Origin: Methylobacterium gnaphalii
Lineage (GTDB): Bacteria; Pseudomonadota; Alphaproteobacteria; Rhizobiales; Beijerinckiaceae
Assembly: GCF_007992215.1 (NCBI RefSeq)
Contig: NZ_BJZV01000016.1
Span: 1 to 64,000, forward strand
DNA: 64,000 nucleotides
Reading direction: 5' to 3'
The position numbers and the translations under genes are program-made. This document shows, piece by piece, positions 35,373-43,655 of this stretch (position 1 is its first letter; every line of letters begins with the position of its first letter). The notes under the pieces were generated by a model that searched no databases, was not told the DNA's origin, and saw only the letters and a program-made list of their open reading frames with translations.

Positions 35373-37175
35373 TTGCGTGATACGTTACCTGCAGTCCTGA
35401 CGCTCGCGAGTCTGCGAGAGGCTTACAGGGCTGGAACTCTGACGCCTGTCGACGTGATGGCGATCGTCGCCGATCGCATGGCGACATCGCAGGATCCGGC
35501 GATTTTCATCACCAGCGTTGCTCGGGACGAGTTGATCGCGGCCGCGCGCAGCCTGATGGAGAGGCATCCCCAGCCGAACTCGCTCCCGCTCTGGGGCGTG
35601 CCCTTCGCCGTGAAGGACAACATCGACGTTGCTGGCTTGCCGACCACGGCAGCCTGTCCCGCCTTTGCATACACAGCGTCCATCAATGCTCATGTCGTGG
35701 CCAAGCTCAAGGCAGCCGGCGCGCTGGTGACGGGGAAGACCAATCTCGATCAGTTCGCGACCGGCCTGAACGGGACGCGTTCGCCCTATGGTGAGCCGCG
35801 CAGCGTCTTCGATGCGGTCTACATTTCCGGAGGGTCCAGCTCGGGATCGGCCGTTGCCGTCGGTGCCGGGCTCGCGGCCTTCGCCCTCGGTACCGACACC
35901 GCCGGTTCGGGCCGGGTGCCGGCAGCCTTCAACAATCTCGTCGGCATCAAGCCGACACCGGGATTGCTCAGCACCAGCGGTCTGGTTCCGGCCTGCCGCA
36001 GCGTGGATTGCATCACCGTCTTCGCGACCAGCGTTGCGGACGGACTCGCCGTCCGCCATGTCGCGGAAGGGTTCGATGCGGCCGATGGCTATTCCAGACG
36101 GATCGGCAGCGTCCCGCTCCCGGCCAAGCCGCGCTTCGGCATTCTCTCCTCGGCCGACCGCGAGTTCTTCGGTGATGATGAAACCGAGCGCCTCTACGAT
36201 GCCGCTGTCGCGCGGCTGGAGGCACTGGGGGCGCAACCGGTCGTCTTCGACTACGCGCCGTTCCGTGAGATCGCGGAGCTGCTCTACGGAGGTCCTTGGG
36301 TTGCCGAACGCCGCGCGGCCGTCGGATCGTTCATCGACACGAATGCCGACGATTTCGATCCGAGCGTGCGCGGCATCATTGAATCCGCGAGCCGGTTCAG
36401 CGCGGTCGATGCCTTCAACGGACAATACGCCTTCGAGGCGCTGAAGCGCCGCACGGAGGCCACCTGGGCCAACGTCGATCTTCTGCTGCTCCCGACCGCG
36501 CCAACGACCTATACCGTCGCGCAGATGAAGGCCGATCCGATCACGCTGAACAGCCGGCTCGGCCTCTATACCAACTTCACGAACCTGCTCGGCCTGGCGG
36601 CCATCGCCGTTCCGGCCGGTTTCCGCACCGACGGGCTGCCGGCGGGTGTGACGCTGATCGGCCCGGGCGGCAGCGACGATGCGCTGGCGCCGCTCGCGGA
36701 CGCCTTACATCGCGGCGCGGAGTGCGGGATGGGCGTGGCGCGCACCGCCAGACTTCCCGAGGGGCCGCTTGCCGGCCCGGATTCCGGGGATCGGATCCCG
36801 GTGGCGGTGGTTGGAGCGCATCTATCCGGCTTTCCCTTGAACGGTCAGCTCCTCGATCTCGGAGGGCAGCTGATGCGATCCACCCGTACGGCGGCTGAGT
36901 ACCGGCTCTACGTTCTGCCGGATACCGATCCTGCAAAGCCGGGCCTGCAGCGTGATCCAGGCTTTTCGGGACCTGGTATCGAAGTCGAGATCTGGTCTTT
37001 GCCCACGGCCGCATTCGGGCGTTTCGTCGCCGGCATTCCCGCCCCGCTCGGCATCGGTCGCGTCCGGCTCGCGGACGGAACCGATGTGGCGGGCTTCCTC
37101 GGCGAGGCCTACGCGCTGGCCGGTGCGGAAGAGATCACGCAGCACGGCGGCTGGCGGAGCTATTGCGCTGCCTAG
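35373..37175 (+). CDS. atzF: Allophanate hydrolase
   Basis: 600 residues from TTG 35373, which has GAGGAG about nine bases upstream; an earlier ATG at 35319 would place the operator inside the gene. Residues 1 to about 450 are an amidase-signature domain with Lys81 (FAVKDNIDVAG), cis-Ser155 (SGGSSSGSA) and nucleophile Ser179 (DTAGSGRVP). The C-terminal domain (about 475-600; LNGQLLDLGGQLMRS, IPAPLGIGRVRLADG, EITQHGGWRSY) is the allophanate-specific module needed for decarboxylation to CO2 and ammonia. AtzF of Pseudomonas ADP is 605 residues. It would take allophanate from both AtzH and BiuH. Confidence 0.94.
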   Translation: MRDTLPAVLTLASLREAYRAGTLTPVDVMAIVADRMATSQDPAIFITSVARDELIAAARSLMERHPQPNSLPLWGVPFAVKDNIDVAGLPTTAACPAFAYTASINAHVVAKLKAAGALVTGKTNLDQFATGLNGTRSPYGEPRSVFDAVYISGGSSSGSAVAVGAGLAAFALGTDTAGSGRVPAAFNNLVGIKPTPGLLSTSGLVPACRSVDCITVFATSVADGLAVRHVAEGFDAADGYSRRIGSVPLPAKPRFGILSSADREFFGDDETERLYDAAVARLEALGAQPVVFDYAPFREIAELLYGGPWVAERRAAVGSFIDTNADDFDPSVRGIIESASRFSAVDAFNGQYAFEALKRRTEATWANVDLLLLPTAPTTYTVAQMKADPITLNSRLGLYTNFTNLLGLAAIAVPAGFRTDGLPAGVTLIGPGGSDDALAPLADALHRGAECGMGVARTARLPEGPLAGPDSGDRIPVAVVGAHLSGFPLNGQLLDLGGQLMRSTRTAAEYRLYVLPDTDPAKPGLQRDPGFSGPGIEVEIWSLPTAAFGRFVAGIPAPLGIGRVRLADGTDVAGFLGEAYALAGAEEITQHGGWRSYCAA

Positions 37176-37209
37176 CCGTGCACTGCCTCCTCACGTTGCG
37201 CTCCATTCA

Positions 37210-39018
37210 TCACGCGGCCTCGAACAAGGGCACCTGTCGCATCTCCGGAACGAGCACCAAGCCCTTGTCGGTGATGCGAATTTGCGGGATGACCGAGAGC
37301 GGAATCAGGTTGAAGCCCATATAGGGGATCGCGCAGCCGGCGCGCTCCCAGGCGGCCTTGAGCGCTCTCACCTCCGTGGAAACCTCTCCGACCCGCTTGT
37401 CCGAGATCAGCCCAGCCACGGGGAGCGGAACCAGGGCGACCACCTTCCCGTCCTCGACGACGCTGACACCCCCTTGCGTCTCGGCGACGGCCTCGAGGGC
37501 CAGCCGCATGTCGGCCTCCGTCAGGCCGGCGACGATGACATTGTGGGAGTCATGCCCGACGCTGCTCGCCACCGCCCCCCGCTTGAGCCCGAAAGCGCTC
37601 AGGAGACCATGGGCGACGCGGCCACCGAGTACGTGGCGTTCGATCACGGCTACATGGCAGAGACCGTGCGCCGCGAGCGTTCCAGCCCAATCGGCGCCAG
37701 GAACGAGCGCGATGCGCTCATGGGTGAGCTCAATGCCGGGCAGCGTGGTGCGGATCGCGTTGACCGTGCACGCCTTCGCCGGCAGCGGTGGGATCAGCGC
37801 CGGCAGCGGATCCGGCAGATGCATCGTCTGGTAGGCGGCCTGCGGATAGCGGTAGGGCCGCGACAGCGCCTGTTCGAGCCTCGCTGTCGGCTTGCGGTCC
37901 TCAACGACCAGCTCGCCCCCGTACCAAGTCGACTGAGGAACGAGGTCGTCGTCGAGCAGAACGAGATCTGCCCGCCTCCCTCCCCCGAGGCCGCCGATCT
38001 CGGCGTCGAGCCCGAAGCGAGTCGCTGGATGCAGCGATCCCATCGACCAGGCCGCCGGTTTCGGAATGCCCATGCGGACGGCTTCGCGTACGACCCAGTC
38101 GAGCCCGAAATTCAGCAGGTCGTCGGCGTCGCGGTCGTCGGTGCAGACGCAGATGCGTTTCCACACGGCCTCGTAATCGATCACCGTGCCGATGGCCTTG
38201 GGCAGCGAGTGCCACGGCGTCGTCGGTGGTCCGCCGCGCAGAAAGATCCAGACGCCGGCCTCCAGCAGGTCGTCGGCAATATCAGCGTCGATGGCTTCGT
38301 GGGTGTCCGTGATGCCGCTTGCGGCATAGGGCGCCACGAATTCGCGGCCGTAGATATGGCCCGAGACTGGGCGGCCACGCTCGAGGGACGCGGCGATGAT
38401 CGCATGCGCCCGCCGGTCGCCCATCGCGACGGCAACGAAGTCCATTTTCTCCCCGAGCCCGAGGGCCTCGGGCCAGGCGTCGAACAGAGCGGCAATCTTC
38501 TCAGGCGTGAGATCGCCGCCGGCCGTCTCGATATCGGGCGTCGTCGCCGGCACGGTGCTCGGCACGGTCAGATAGATGTTGAGCGGCGCAGCACGCGCAT
38601 CCTCCAGCATCCATTCGACGCCGTTCCGGTCGAGCACATTGGCGATCTCGTGGCTGTCGCACATGATCGTCGTCGTGCCGTTGACGAGGGCAGCCTCGGC
38701 ATAGGCGCAGGCCGTGATCATGCTGCTCTCGATGTGGAGATGCGGATCGACGAGTCCCGGTGCGATCAGCCCCCCTCTCGCATCGTATCGAAGGGCTACG
38801 CCCTTGTAGGACCCCGCTGGCTTGACCGCGGCGATCCTCCCGCCGGTCACCCAGACCTCGCGATCGGCGAGAATGCGCTCGGAATAGGTCGAGAGCACCC
38901 GCGCTCCGGTGATGACCAGGTCGGCATCCGCCCTGCCGCCAGCGACGTCGGCCAGGCGGCGCGTCATGCGGCTCAGGGGCTCGACGGAAAAGCGGTTCAG
39001 GGGCGTTTGATCGGTCAT
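37210..39018 (-). CDS. ade: Adenine deaminase (amidohydrolase superfamily)
   Basis: 602 residues, matching bacterial Ade length. Key blocks are [17 protein letters not shown] (metal His pair), [16 protein letters not shown] with the bridging Glu, [23 protein letters not shown], the [10 protein letters not shown] catalytic region and the C-terminal [13 protein letters not shown] of the Ade family. It deaminates adenine to hypoxanthine, which the molybdenum hydroxylase at 48-52 kb could oxidise. It is convergent with atzF and divergent from the racemase-like gene, and is a single-gene unit. Confidence 0.93.
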   Translation of the reverse strand: MTDQTPLNRFSVEPLSRMTRRLADVAGGRADADLVITGARVLSTYSERILADREVWVTGGRIAAVKPAGSYKGVALRYDARGGLIAPGLVDPHLHIESSMITACAYAEAALVNGTTTIMCDSHEIANVLDRNGVEWMLEDARAAPLNIYLTVPSTVPATTPDIETAGGDLTPEKIAALFDAWPEALGLGEKMDFVAVAMGDRRAHAIIAASLERGRPVSGHIYGREFVAPYAASGITDTHEAIDADIADDLLEAGVWIFLRGGPPTTPWHSLPKAIGTVIDYEAVWKRICVCTDDRDADDLLNFGLDWVVREAVRMGIPKPAAWSMGSLHPATRFGLDAEIGGLGGGRRADLVLLDDDLVPQSTWYGGELVVEDRKPTARLEQALSRPYRYPQAAYQTMHLPDPLPALIPPLPAKACTVNAIRTTLPGIELTHERIALVPGADWAGTLAAHGLCHVAVIERHVLGGRVAHGLLSAFGLKRGAVASSVGHDSHNVIVAGLTEADMRLALEAVAETQGGVSVVEDGKVVALVPLPVAGLISDKRVGEVSTEVRALKAAWERAGCAIPYMGFNLIPLSVIPQIRITDKGLVLVPEMRQVPLFEAA

Positions 39019-39128
39019 CGGACTCTGCTGTCGACGTGGCGGGGGATGCGGGCACGCATCATGCCACGGCGACGGTCGATCCGGCTTTCACATCGTATCG
39101 ATGCGGGTGCCGATGCACGAAGGGGTCC

Positions 39129-39854
39129 ATGCGCATTCTCCTGATCAACCCGAATACGAGCCACGGCGTGACCGATCTGCTGGCGGGCCAAGTCCGGCGG
39201 ATCGCGGGATCTGCGGTCGACATCGTGCCGGTGACGGCGCGCTTTGGTGCGCGCTACATCGCCGGCCGAGCCGCCCTCGCCATCGCCGGTCACGCGGCGC
39301 TGGATGCCCTGGCCGAGCACGTCCAGGGCTGCGACGCGGTCTACCTCGCCTGTTTCGGTGATCCGGGCCTCGCCGCACTGCAGGACGTGTCGCCCGTGCC
39401 GGTGGTCGGCATGGCCGAAGCCGCGTGCCGAAGCGCTGCGGACAAGGGCCGCTTCGGCATCGTCACCGGTGGTGCGGTCTGGGAGCCGATCCTGCGAGAG
39501 TTCGTCACGACGCTGGGCCTCGCCAATAGTCTGGGGGGCATTCGCACCATCGACCGGACGGGCGGCGAGATCGCCTCCGATCCGCAGGGTTCGCTTGACG
39601 CGATCGTTTCGGCCTGCTGCGCCTGCGCCGGCGACGATGGCGCCGGGACCGTCATCCTCGGAGGGGCCGCCTTGGCGGGGATCTCCAGCCGCATTCAATC
39701 GCGTGTCCCGGTTCCGCTGCTCTGCTCAGTCGAGGCGGGAATGCAGGCAACCTTGGTTGCTGCGGTGGCTGGCAGGCTGTCCTCCGCGAGAGCGCCGATG
39801 TCCGAAACGGTCGGCCTCTCCACTGCTCTTGCGAGGCTGCTTGCTCATGAATGA
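39129..39854 (+). CDS. Asp/Glu/hydantoin racemase-family protein lacking the second catalytic Cys
   Basis: 241 residues from ATG 39129 (AAGGGG upstream). The fold is clear: MRILLINPNTSHGVTDLL start, first catalytic Cys75 in VYLACFGDPGL, and GIVTGGAVWEP. In hydantoin racemases the second base is the Cys of an LGCAGM motif; here the matching place reads LGGAAL (Gly179), so two-base racemisation should be impossible. One-Cys members of this superfamily are known as decarboxylases or isomerases. It precedes atzD by 173 bases on the same strand and may act on a compound linked to AtzD or the hydantoinase. Confidence 0.8.
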   Translation: MRILLINPNTSHGVTDLLAGQVRRIAGSAVDIVPVTARFGARYIAGRAALAIAGHAALDALAEHVQGCDAVYLACFGDPGLAALQDVSPVPVVGMAEAACRSAADKGRFGIVTGGAVWEPILREFVTTLGLANSLGGIRTIDRTGGEIASDPQGSLDAIVSACCACAGDDGAGTVILGGAALAGISSRIQSRVPVPLLCSVEAGMQATLVAAVAGRLSSARAPMSETVGLSTALARLLAHE

Positions 39855-40027
39855 GGCAGCCGATGCATGGGGGTTTTGTGACGCGCTGACGCCCAGGTCA
39901 TCCGGTGACGCCAAGGCATCGCAGCGCTCGAAAACGAGTACTCGCCGCGCTCGCAGGAGCGGCCTAATCCACTCCCGTCGCCGCACGTCATTCGCGCGGC
40001 GCCAGCATCCGAACAGTCGAGCGGCCC

Positions 40028-41143
40028 ATGCCTGAATGCCTCGTTTTCCGCATCCCGACACGCCACCCGGCGGATGTCTCCGGCCTCGTAGAGCTGATCG
40101 ATTCCGGAAAGGTGAAGGCCGACGAGATCGTGGCTGTGTTCGGCAAGACCGAGGGCAATGGCTGCGTCAACGACTTCTCCCGTCCTCTGGCGGTGATGGC
40201 GCTGGAGACCCTGTTGGCAGCGCGCCTCGGCTGCACGCCGCATGAGATCGGTACCCGCGTCGCCCTCGTCATGTCCGGCGGTACCGAAGGCGGCCTCTCG
40301 CCCCACTTCCTCGTCGTCGCCCGCCGCGAGACGGACGAGGGATCGGTCCACAAGGGTCCCGGTTCGCTTGCCGTCGGCACGGCCTTCACCGCGCCGTTCC
40401 GGCCGGAGGAGATCGGCCGGATGGCACAGGTGCGCGCGACGGCATCCGCGGTCCGGCAGGCCATGGAGGTAGCCGGCATCACCGATCCCGCCGATGTCCA
40501 CTTTGCCCAGGTGAAGTGTCCGCTCCTGATCAGCGAGCGGATTGCGGATGCGGAAGCGCGCGGACAGACGGTGGTCACCCACGACACCTATGCCTCGATG
40601 GGCTTTTCCAGAGGGGCATCCGCCCTCGGGATCGGGCTCGCGCTCGGCGAATTGACCGAGGACCAGCTCTCCGACGCCGTGATCTGCCGGCAGTCGGAGC
40701 TGTTCTCGGGGCGCGCTAGCACCTCGGCGGGGATCGAGCTCATGCGCAACGAGGTGATCGTGCTCGGCAATGCGCCGAGCTGGCACGGGCCGCTGCGCAT
40801 CGCCCATCGCGTCATGCGCGACGGGATCGACCTCGATGCGATCCGCGGCGCGCTCGGCGACCTCGGCCTCAGCGCCGCGGGGCAGCTCGCGCCGAGCCAG
40901 GCGGAGCGCGTTGTGGCCCTGCTCGCGAAGGCCGAACCTTCCGGCAATGGGTTGATCCGCGGCAGGCGTCACATCATGAACGATGACAGCGACATCAACG
41001 CCACGCGTCACGCCCGTGCCCTGGTCGGCGGCGTTGCGGCCGCTGCGATCGGCCGAACCGACCTCTTCGTGTCGGGCGGTGCCGAACACCAGGGGCCCGA
41101 TGGCGGTGGTCCAGTCGCGATCATTGCGGACATGAGAGCGTAG
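40028..41143 (+). CDS. atzD: Cyanuric acid hydrolase (AtzD/barbiturase family)
   Basis: 371 residues. The three-fold repeated fold carries three Lys-Ser pairs: Lys40 (FGKTEGNGCVNDF) with Ser83 (VMSGGTEGGLSPH), Lys163 (QVKCPLL) with Ser233 (STSAGIELM), and Lys301 (LLAKAEPSG) with Ser349 (SGGAEHQGPDGGGP). The sequence is close to the Azorhizobium-type cyanuric acid hydrolases as I remember them, including GRRHIMNDDSDINATRHARA. It opens cyanuric acid to 1-carboxybiuret, substrate of AtzEG encoded at 8.5 kb. Barbiturase is the main alternative, but AtzE, G, H, F and BiuH in the same island favour cyanuric acid. Unlinked from atzE, unlike the Pseudomonas plasmid operon. Confidence 0.9.
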   Translation: MPECLVFRIPTRHPADVSGLVELIDSGKVKADEIVAVFGKTEGNGCVNDFSRPLAVMALETLLAARLGCTPHEIGTRVALVMSGGTEGGLSPHFLVVARRETDEGSVHKGPGSLAVGTAFTAPFRPEEIGRMAQVRATASAVRQAMEVAGITDPADVHFAQVKCPLLISERIADAEARGQTVVTHDTYASMGFSRGASALGIGLALGELTEDQLSDAVICRQSELFSGRASTSAGIELMRNEVIVLGNAPSWHGPLRIAHRVMRDGIDLDAIRGALGDLGLSAAGQLAPSQAERVVALLAKAEPSGNGLIRGRRHIMNDDSDINATRHARALVGGVAAAAIGRTDLFVSGGAEHQGPDGGGPVAIIADMRA

Positions 41144-41150
41144 CCCTCGA

Positions 41151-42578
41151 ATGCCAGAGTACGATCTCGCAATCCGTGGCGGCACGGTCGTCACGGCAAC
41201 CGACACCATCCGAGCCGATATCGGCGTTCGCGACGGTCGCATCGCAGCAGTCGCCGATCGGCTCGCCGATGCCGCGCGCACCATCGATGCCAGCGGCCTG
41301 CTGGTGCTTCCCGGCGGCATCGACAGTCACGTTCATATCGCCCAGCCATCCGGCCCCGGCATCGTGATGGCGGACGATTTCGCCTCAGCGACGCGGGCCG
41401 CGGCCGCGGGCGGAAATACCTGCGTGATGCCCTTCGCACTGCAGCCACGTGGTCAATCGCTGCGGGAGACGGCCCTCGCCTATCGCGCCCTCGCGGAGGG
41501 GCAGTGCCACATCGACGTGGCGATCCATCTGATCGTCAGCGACCCCACGCCGGCCGTTCTCGGCCAGGAGCTCCCGGCGATGATCGGCGCGGGCTTCACC
41601 TCGTTCAAGGTCTTCATGACCTACGACGATCTGGTCCTGAACGACCGCCAGATCCTTGACGTGTTCGACGTCGCCCGCCGCGAGGGCGCCCGCGTGATGG
41701 TCCATGCCGAGGGCTATGACGCGATCCGCTACATGACCGAGCGCATGGAGCGCTCGGGCCAGACAGGGCCCTATGGCCACGCCTTGTCCCGTCCGCAGAC
41801 GGTCGAACGGGAGGCTGCGCATCGCGCGATCAGCCATGCCGAGCTCGTCGACCTGCCGATCGTGATCGTACACGTCTCCGGTGGCGAGGCGATGGAGCAG
41901 ATCGCCTGGGCGCAGGAGCGCGGCATGAAAATCCATGCCGAGACCTGCCCCCAATACCTCACGCTGACCGCCGAAGACATGAAGGGGCTCGGGCAGGACG
42001 ACCCGCTGGCAGGCTCGAAATACGTCTGCTCGCCGCCCGTCCGCGACACCGCAAGCCAGGAGCAGATCTGGTCGGGCATCCAGCGCGGCGTTTTCGATGT
42101 GGTCTCCTCGGATCATTGCCCGTTCCGCTACGACGAGACCGGAAAGCGCAATCCCAAGGGGCGAACCTCGTTCCGCTGGATTCCGAACGGCATCCCCGGC
42201 ATCGAGACGCGCCTGCCGATCCTGTTCTCCGAGGGTGTCTCGAAGGGGCGGATCTCCTTGAACCGGTTCGTGGCGTTGAGTGCGACGAACCACGCGAAGC
42301 TCTACGGGCTCTATCCGCGCAAGGGCTCGATCGGGCCGGGTTTCGACGCGGACCTGACCTTGTGGGACCCGAACCGGCGCGAGGTCATCCGCCAGGAGAT
42401 CCTGCACCACGGCGCCGATTATACGCCCTGGGAGGGTTTCGCGGTGACAGGCTGGCCCGTCATGACGATCGCAGGCGGGTCCGTGATCGTCGAGGATGGG
42501 CGCATTCTCGAGGAGCCGGGGCGCGGCCGCGTACTCGACCGCGAGATCGACCGCACGAAGCTGAGCCCGCGCCTCTAG
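41151..42578 (+). CDS. Dihydropyrimidinase/D-hydantoinase-family ring hydrolase
   Basis: 475 residues, eight bases after atzD. Metal ligands are His pair in GIDSHVHIAQP, the carboxylated Lys in TSFKVFMTYDDL, His in VMVHAEGYD and IVHVSGGEAM, and Asp in VVSSDHCPFRYDETGK. The order is typical of cyclic amidohydrolases that open six- or five-membered imide rings (dihydropyrimidines, hydantoin). Allantoinase is a relative and an option, as no separate allantoinase is seen in the window. Tight linkage to atzD and the one-Cys racemase-like gene suggests a shared set of ring substrates. Confidence 0.88.
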   Translation: MPEYDLAIRGGTVVTATDTIRADIGVRDGRIAAVADRLADAARTIDASGLLVLPGGIDSHVHIAQPSGPGIVMADDFASATRAAAAGGNTCVMPFALQPRGQSLRETALAYRALAEGQCHIDVAIHLIVSDPTPAVLGQELPAMIGAGFTSFKVFMTYDDLVLNDRQILDVFDVARREGARVMVHAEGYDAIRYMTERMERSGQTGPYGHALSRPQTVEREAAHRAISHAELVDLPIVIVHVSGGEAMEQIAWAQERGMKIHAETCPQYLTLTAEDMKGLGQDDPLAGSKYVCSPPVRDTASQEQIWSGIQRGVFDVVSSDHCPFRYDETGKRNPKGRTSFRWIPNGIPGIETRLPILFSEGVSKGRISLNRFVALSATNHAKLYGLYPRKGSIGPGFDADLTLWDPNRREVIRQEILHHGADYTPWEGFAVTGWPVMTIAGGSVIVEDGRILEEPGRGRVLDREIDRTKLSPRL

Positions 42579-42588
42579 AACGCAGCTT

Positions 42589-42598
42589 GTGTATACAA
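42589..42598 (+). promoter_or_regulatory. Predicted GntR operator before the polyamine-type transporter
   Basis: GTGTATACAA, identical to the site before atzF. It lies 29 bases upstream of the ATPase ATG, between the hydantoinase stop and that gene. Confidence 0.68.
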
Positions 42599-42627
42599 CA
42601 TGGCCCGCCGCTTGCAGGTGGCGGGAC

Positions 42628-43614
42628 ATGAATGTCGAGCTGATCCGCCTGACCAAACGCTACGGCGAAACCACCGCCGTCGATGCCATCGATCTGAAAG
42701 TGCCCTCGGGTGCCTATTGCTGCCTGCTAGGGCCCTCGGGCTGCGGCAAGACCACGACCCTGCGCATGATCGGCGGGCACGAGACCGTGACCGGCGGCGA
42801 AGTGGTGATCGGCCCGCGGGCAGTCGGCAACGCGCCGCCGGCGGCCCGCGGCACCGCCATGATGTTCCAGAGCTATGCGCTCTTTCCCCACCTCAATTGC
42901 CGCGACAACGTCGCCTTCAGTCTGAAGATGCGCGGCCTGCCGAAAGCCGAGCGCCACGCCAGGGCGTCGCAGATGCTCGACCTCGTCCAGATGGGGCACC
43001 TCGCCGAGCGCCTGCCGGCCCAGCTCTCCGGCGGCCAGCAGCAACGCGTGGCGCTCGCCCGCGCCCTCGTGACTGGCCCGAAGGTCCTGCTGCTCGACGA
43101 GCCGCTCTCGGCGCTGGACCCGTTCCTCCGGGTCAAGGTGCGGGCCGAGCTGAAGCGCATCCAGGCCGAGCTCGGCCTCACCTTCATCCACGTCACCCAC
43201 AGCCAGGAGGAGGCCATGGCGCTCTCCGATTTGGTGGTGGTGATGAACGGGGGGCGCATCGAGCAGGCGGCCGATCCACGAAGCGTCTTCGAGAAGCCCG
43301 CCACCGGCTTCGTCGCCCGCTTCATCGGCGGCCACAACGTCATCCGGCTGCCGGGATCCGAGATCGCCGTGCGGGCGGACCGGATGCGGCTCGGCTCGGA
43401 GGCCGGTCCCGAGGCCGTGCCCGCTCGCGTCGTTTCGGTCGAGTACCAGGGCACGAGCGTTCATGTCGGCCTTGCCCCCGAACGAACCGATGACGGCGCC
43501 GGCCCGCTCACGGCGATCATCGCCGACGAGGCCTTTGCGCTGAGGCCGCTCGCTTTGGGCGATGCCATCGCGGTGGGCTGGGATGCCACCGCCGCACACC
43601 GTCTGCACGGCTGA
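42628..43614 (+). CDS. ABC transporter ATPase, spermidine/putrescine (PotA) type
   Basis: 328 residues from ATG 42628 (GGCGGGA upstream). One ABC domain with GPSGCGKTTTLRMIGG, the FQSYALFPHLNCRDNVAFSLKMRGL Q-loop block, LSGGQQQRVALARAL and LLLDEPLSALDP, followed by a C-terminal regulatory TOBE domain (VPARVVSVEYQGTSVHVGL). It energises the permeases at 44.9-46.8 kb. Substrates of this class include polyamines, Fe3+ and various nitrogen compounds; the island context favours a nitrogen compound. Confidence 0.92.
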   Translation: MNVELIRLTKRYGETTAVDAIDLKVPSGAYCCLLGPSGCGKTTTLRMIGGHETVTGGEVVIGPRAVGNAPPAARGTAMMFQSYALFPHLNCRDNVAFSLKMRGLPKAERHARASQMLDLVQMGHLAERLPAQLSGGQQQRVALARALVTGPKVLLLDEPLSALDPFLRVKVRAELKRIQAELGLTFIHVTHSQEEAMALSDLVVVMNGGRIEQAADPRSVFEKPATGFVARFIGGHNVIRLPGSEIAVRADRMRLGSEAGPEAVPARVVSVEYQGTSVHVGLAPERTDDGAGPLTAIIADEAFALRPLALGDAIAVGWDATAAHRLHG

Positions 43615-43655
43615 TAGCCGGACAGCTCTTCGTACTTCCCATGAGGACGACAACG

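Noticed and set aside
35665..35674. TTGCATACAC inside atzF, nine of ten match to the operator
   Set aside because: It encodes part of a conserved amidase strand (FAYTA) and is not upstream of any start; probably chance.
40028..41143. Barbiturase of an oxidative pyrimidine pathway
   Set aside because: Same family and catalytic pairs, but neighbouring atzE/G/H/F and biuH and similarity to Azorhizobium-type enzymes favour cyanuric acid; kept only as an alternative.
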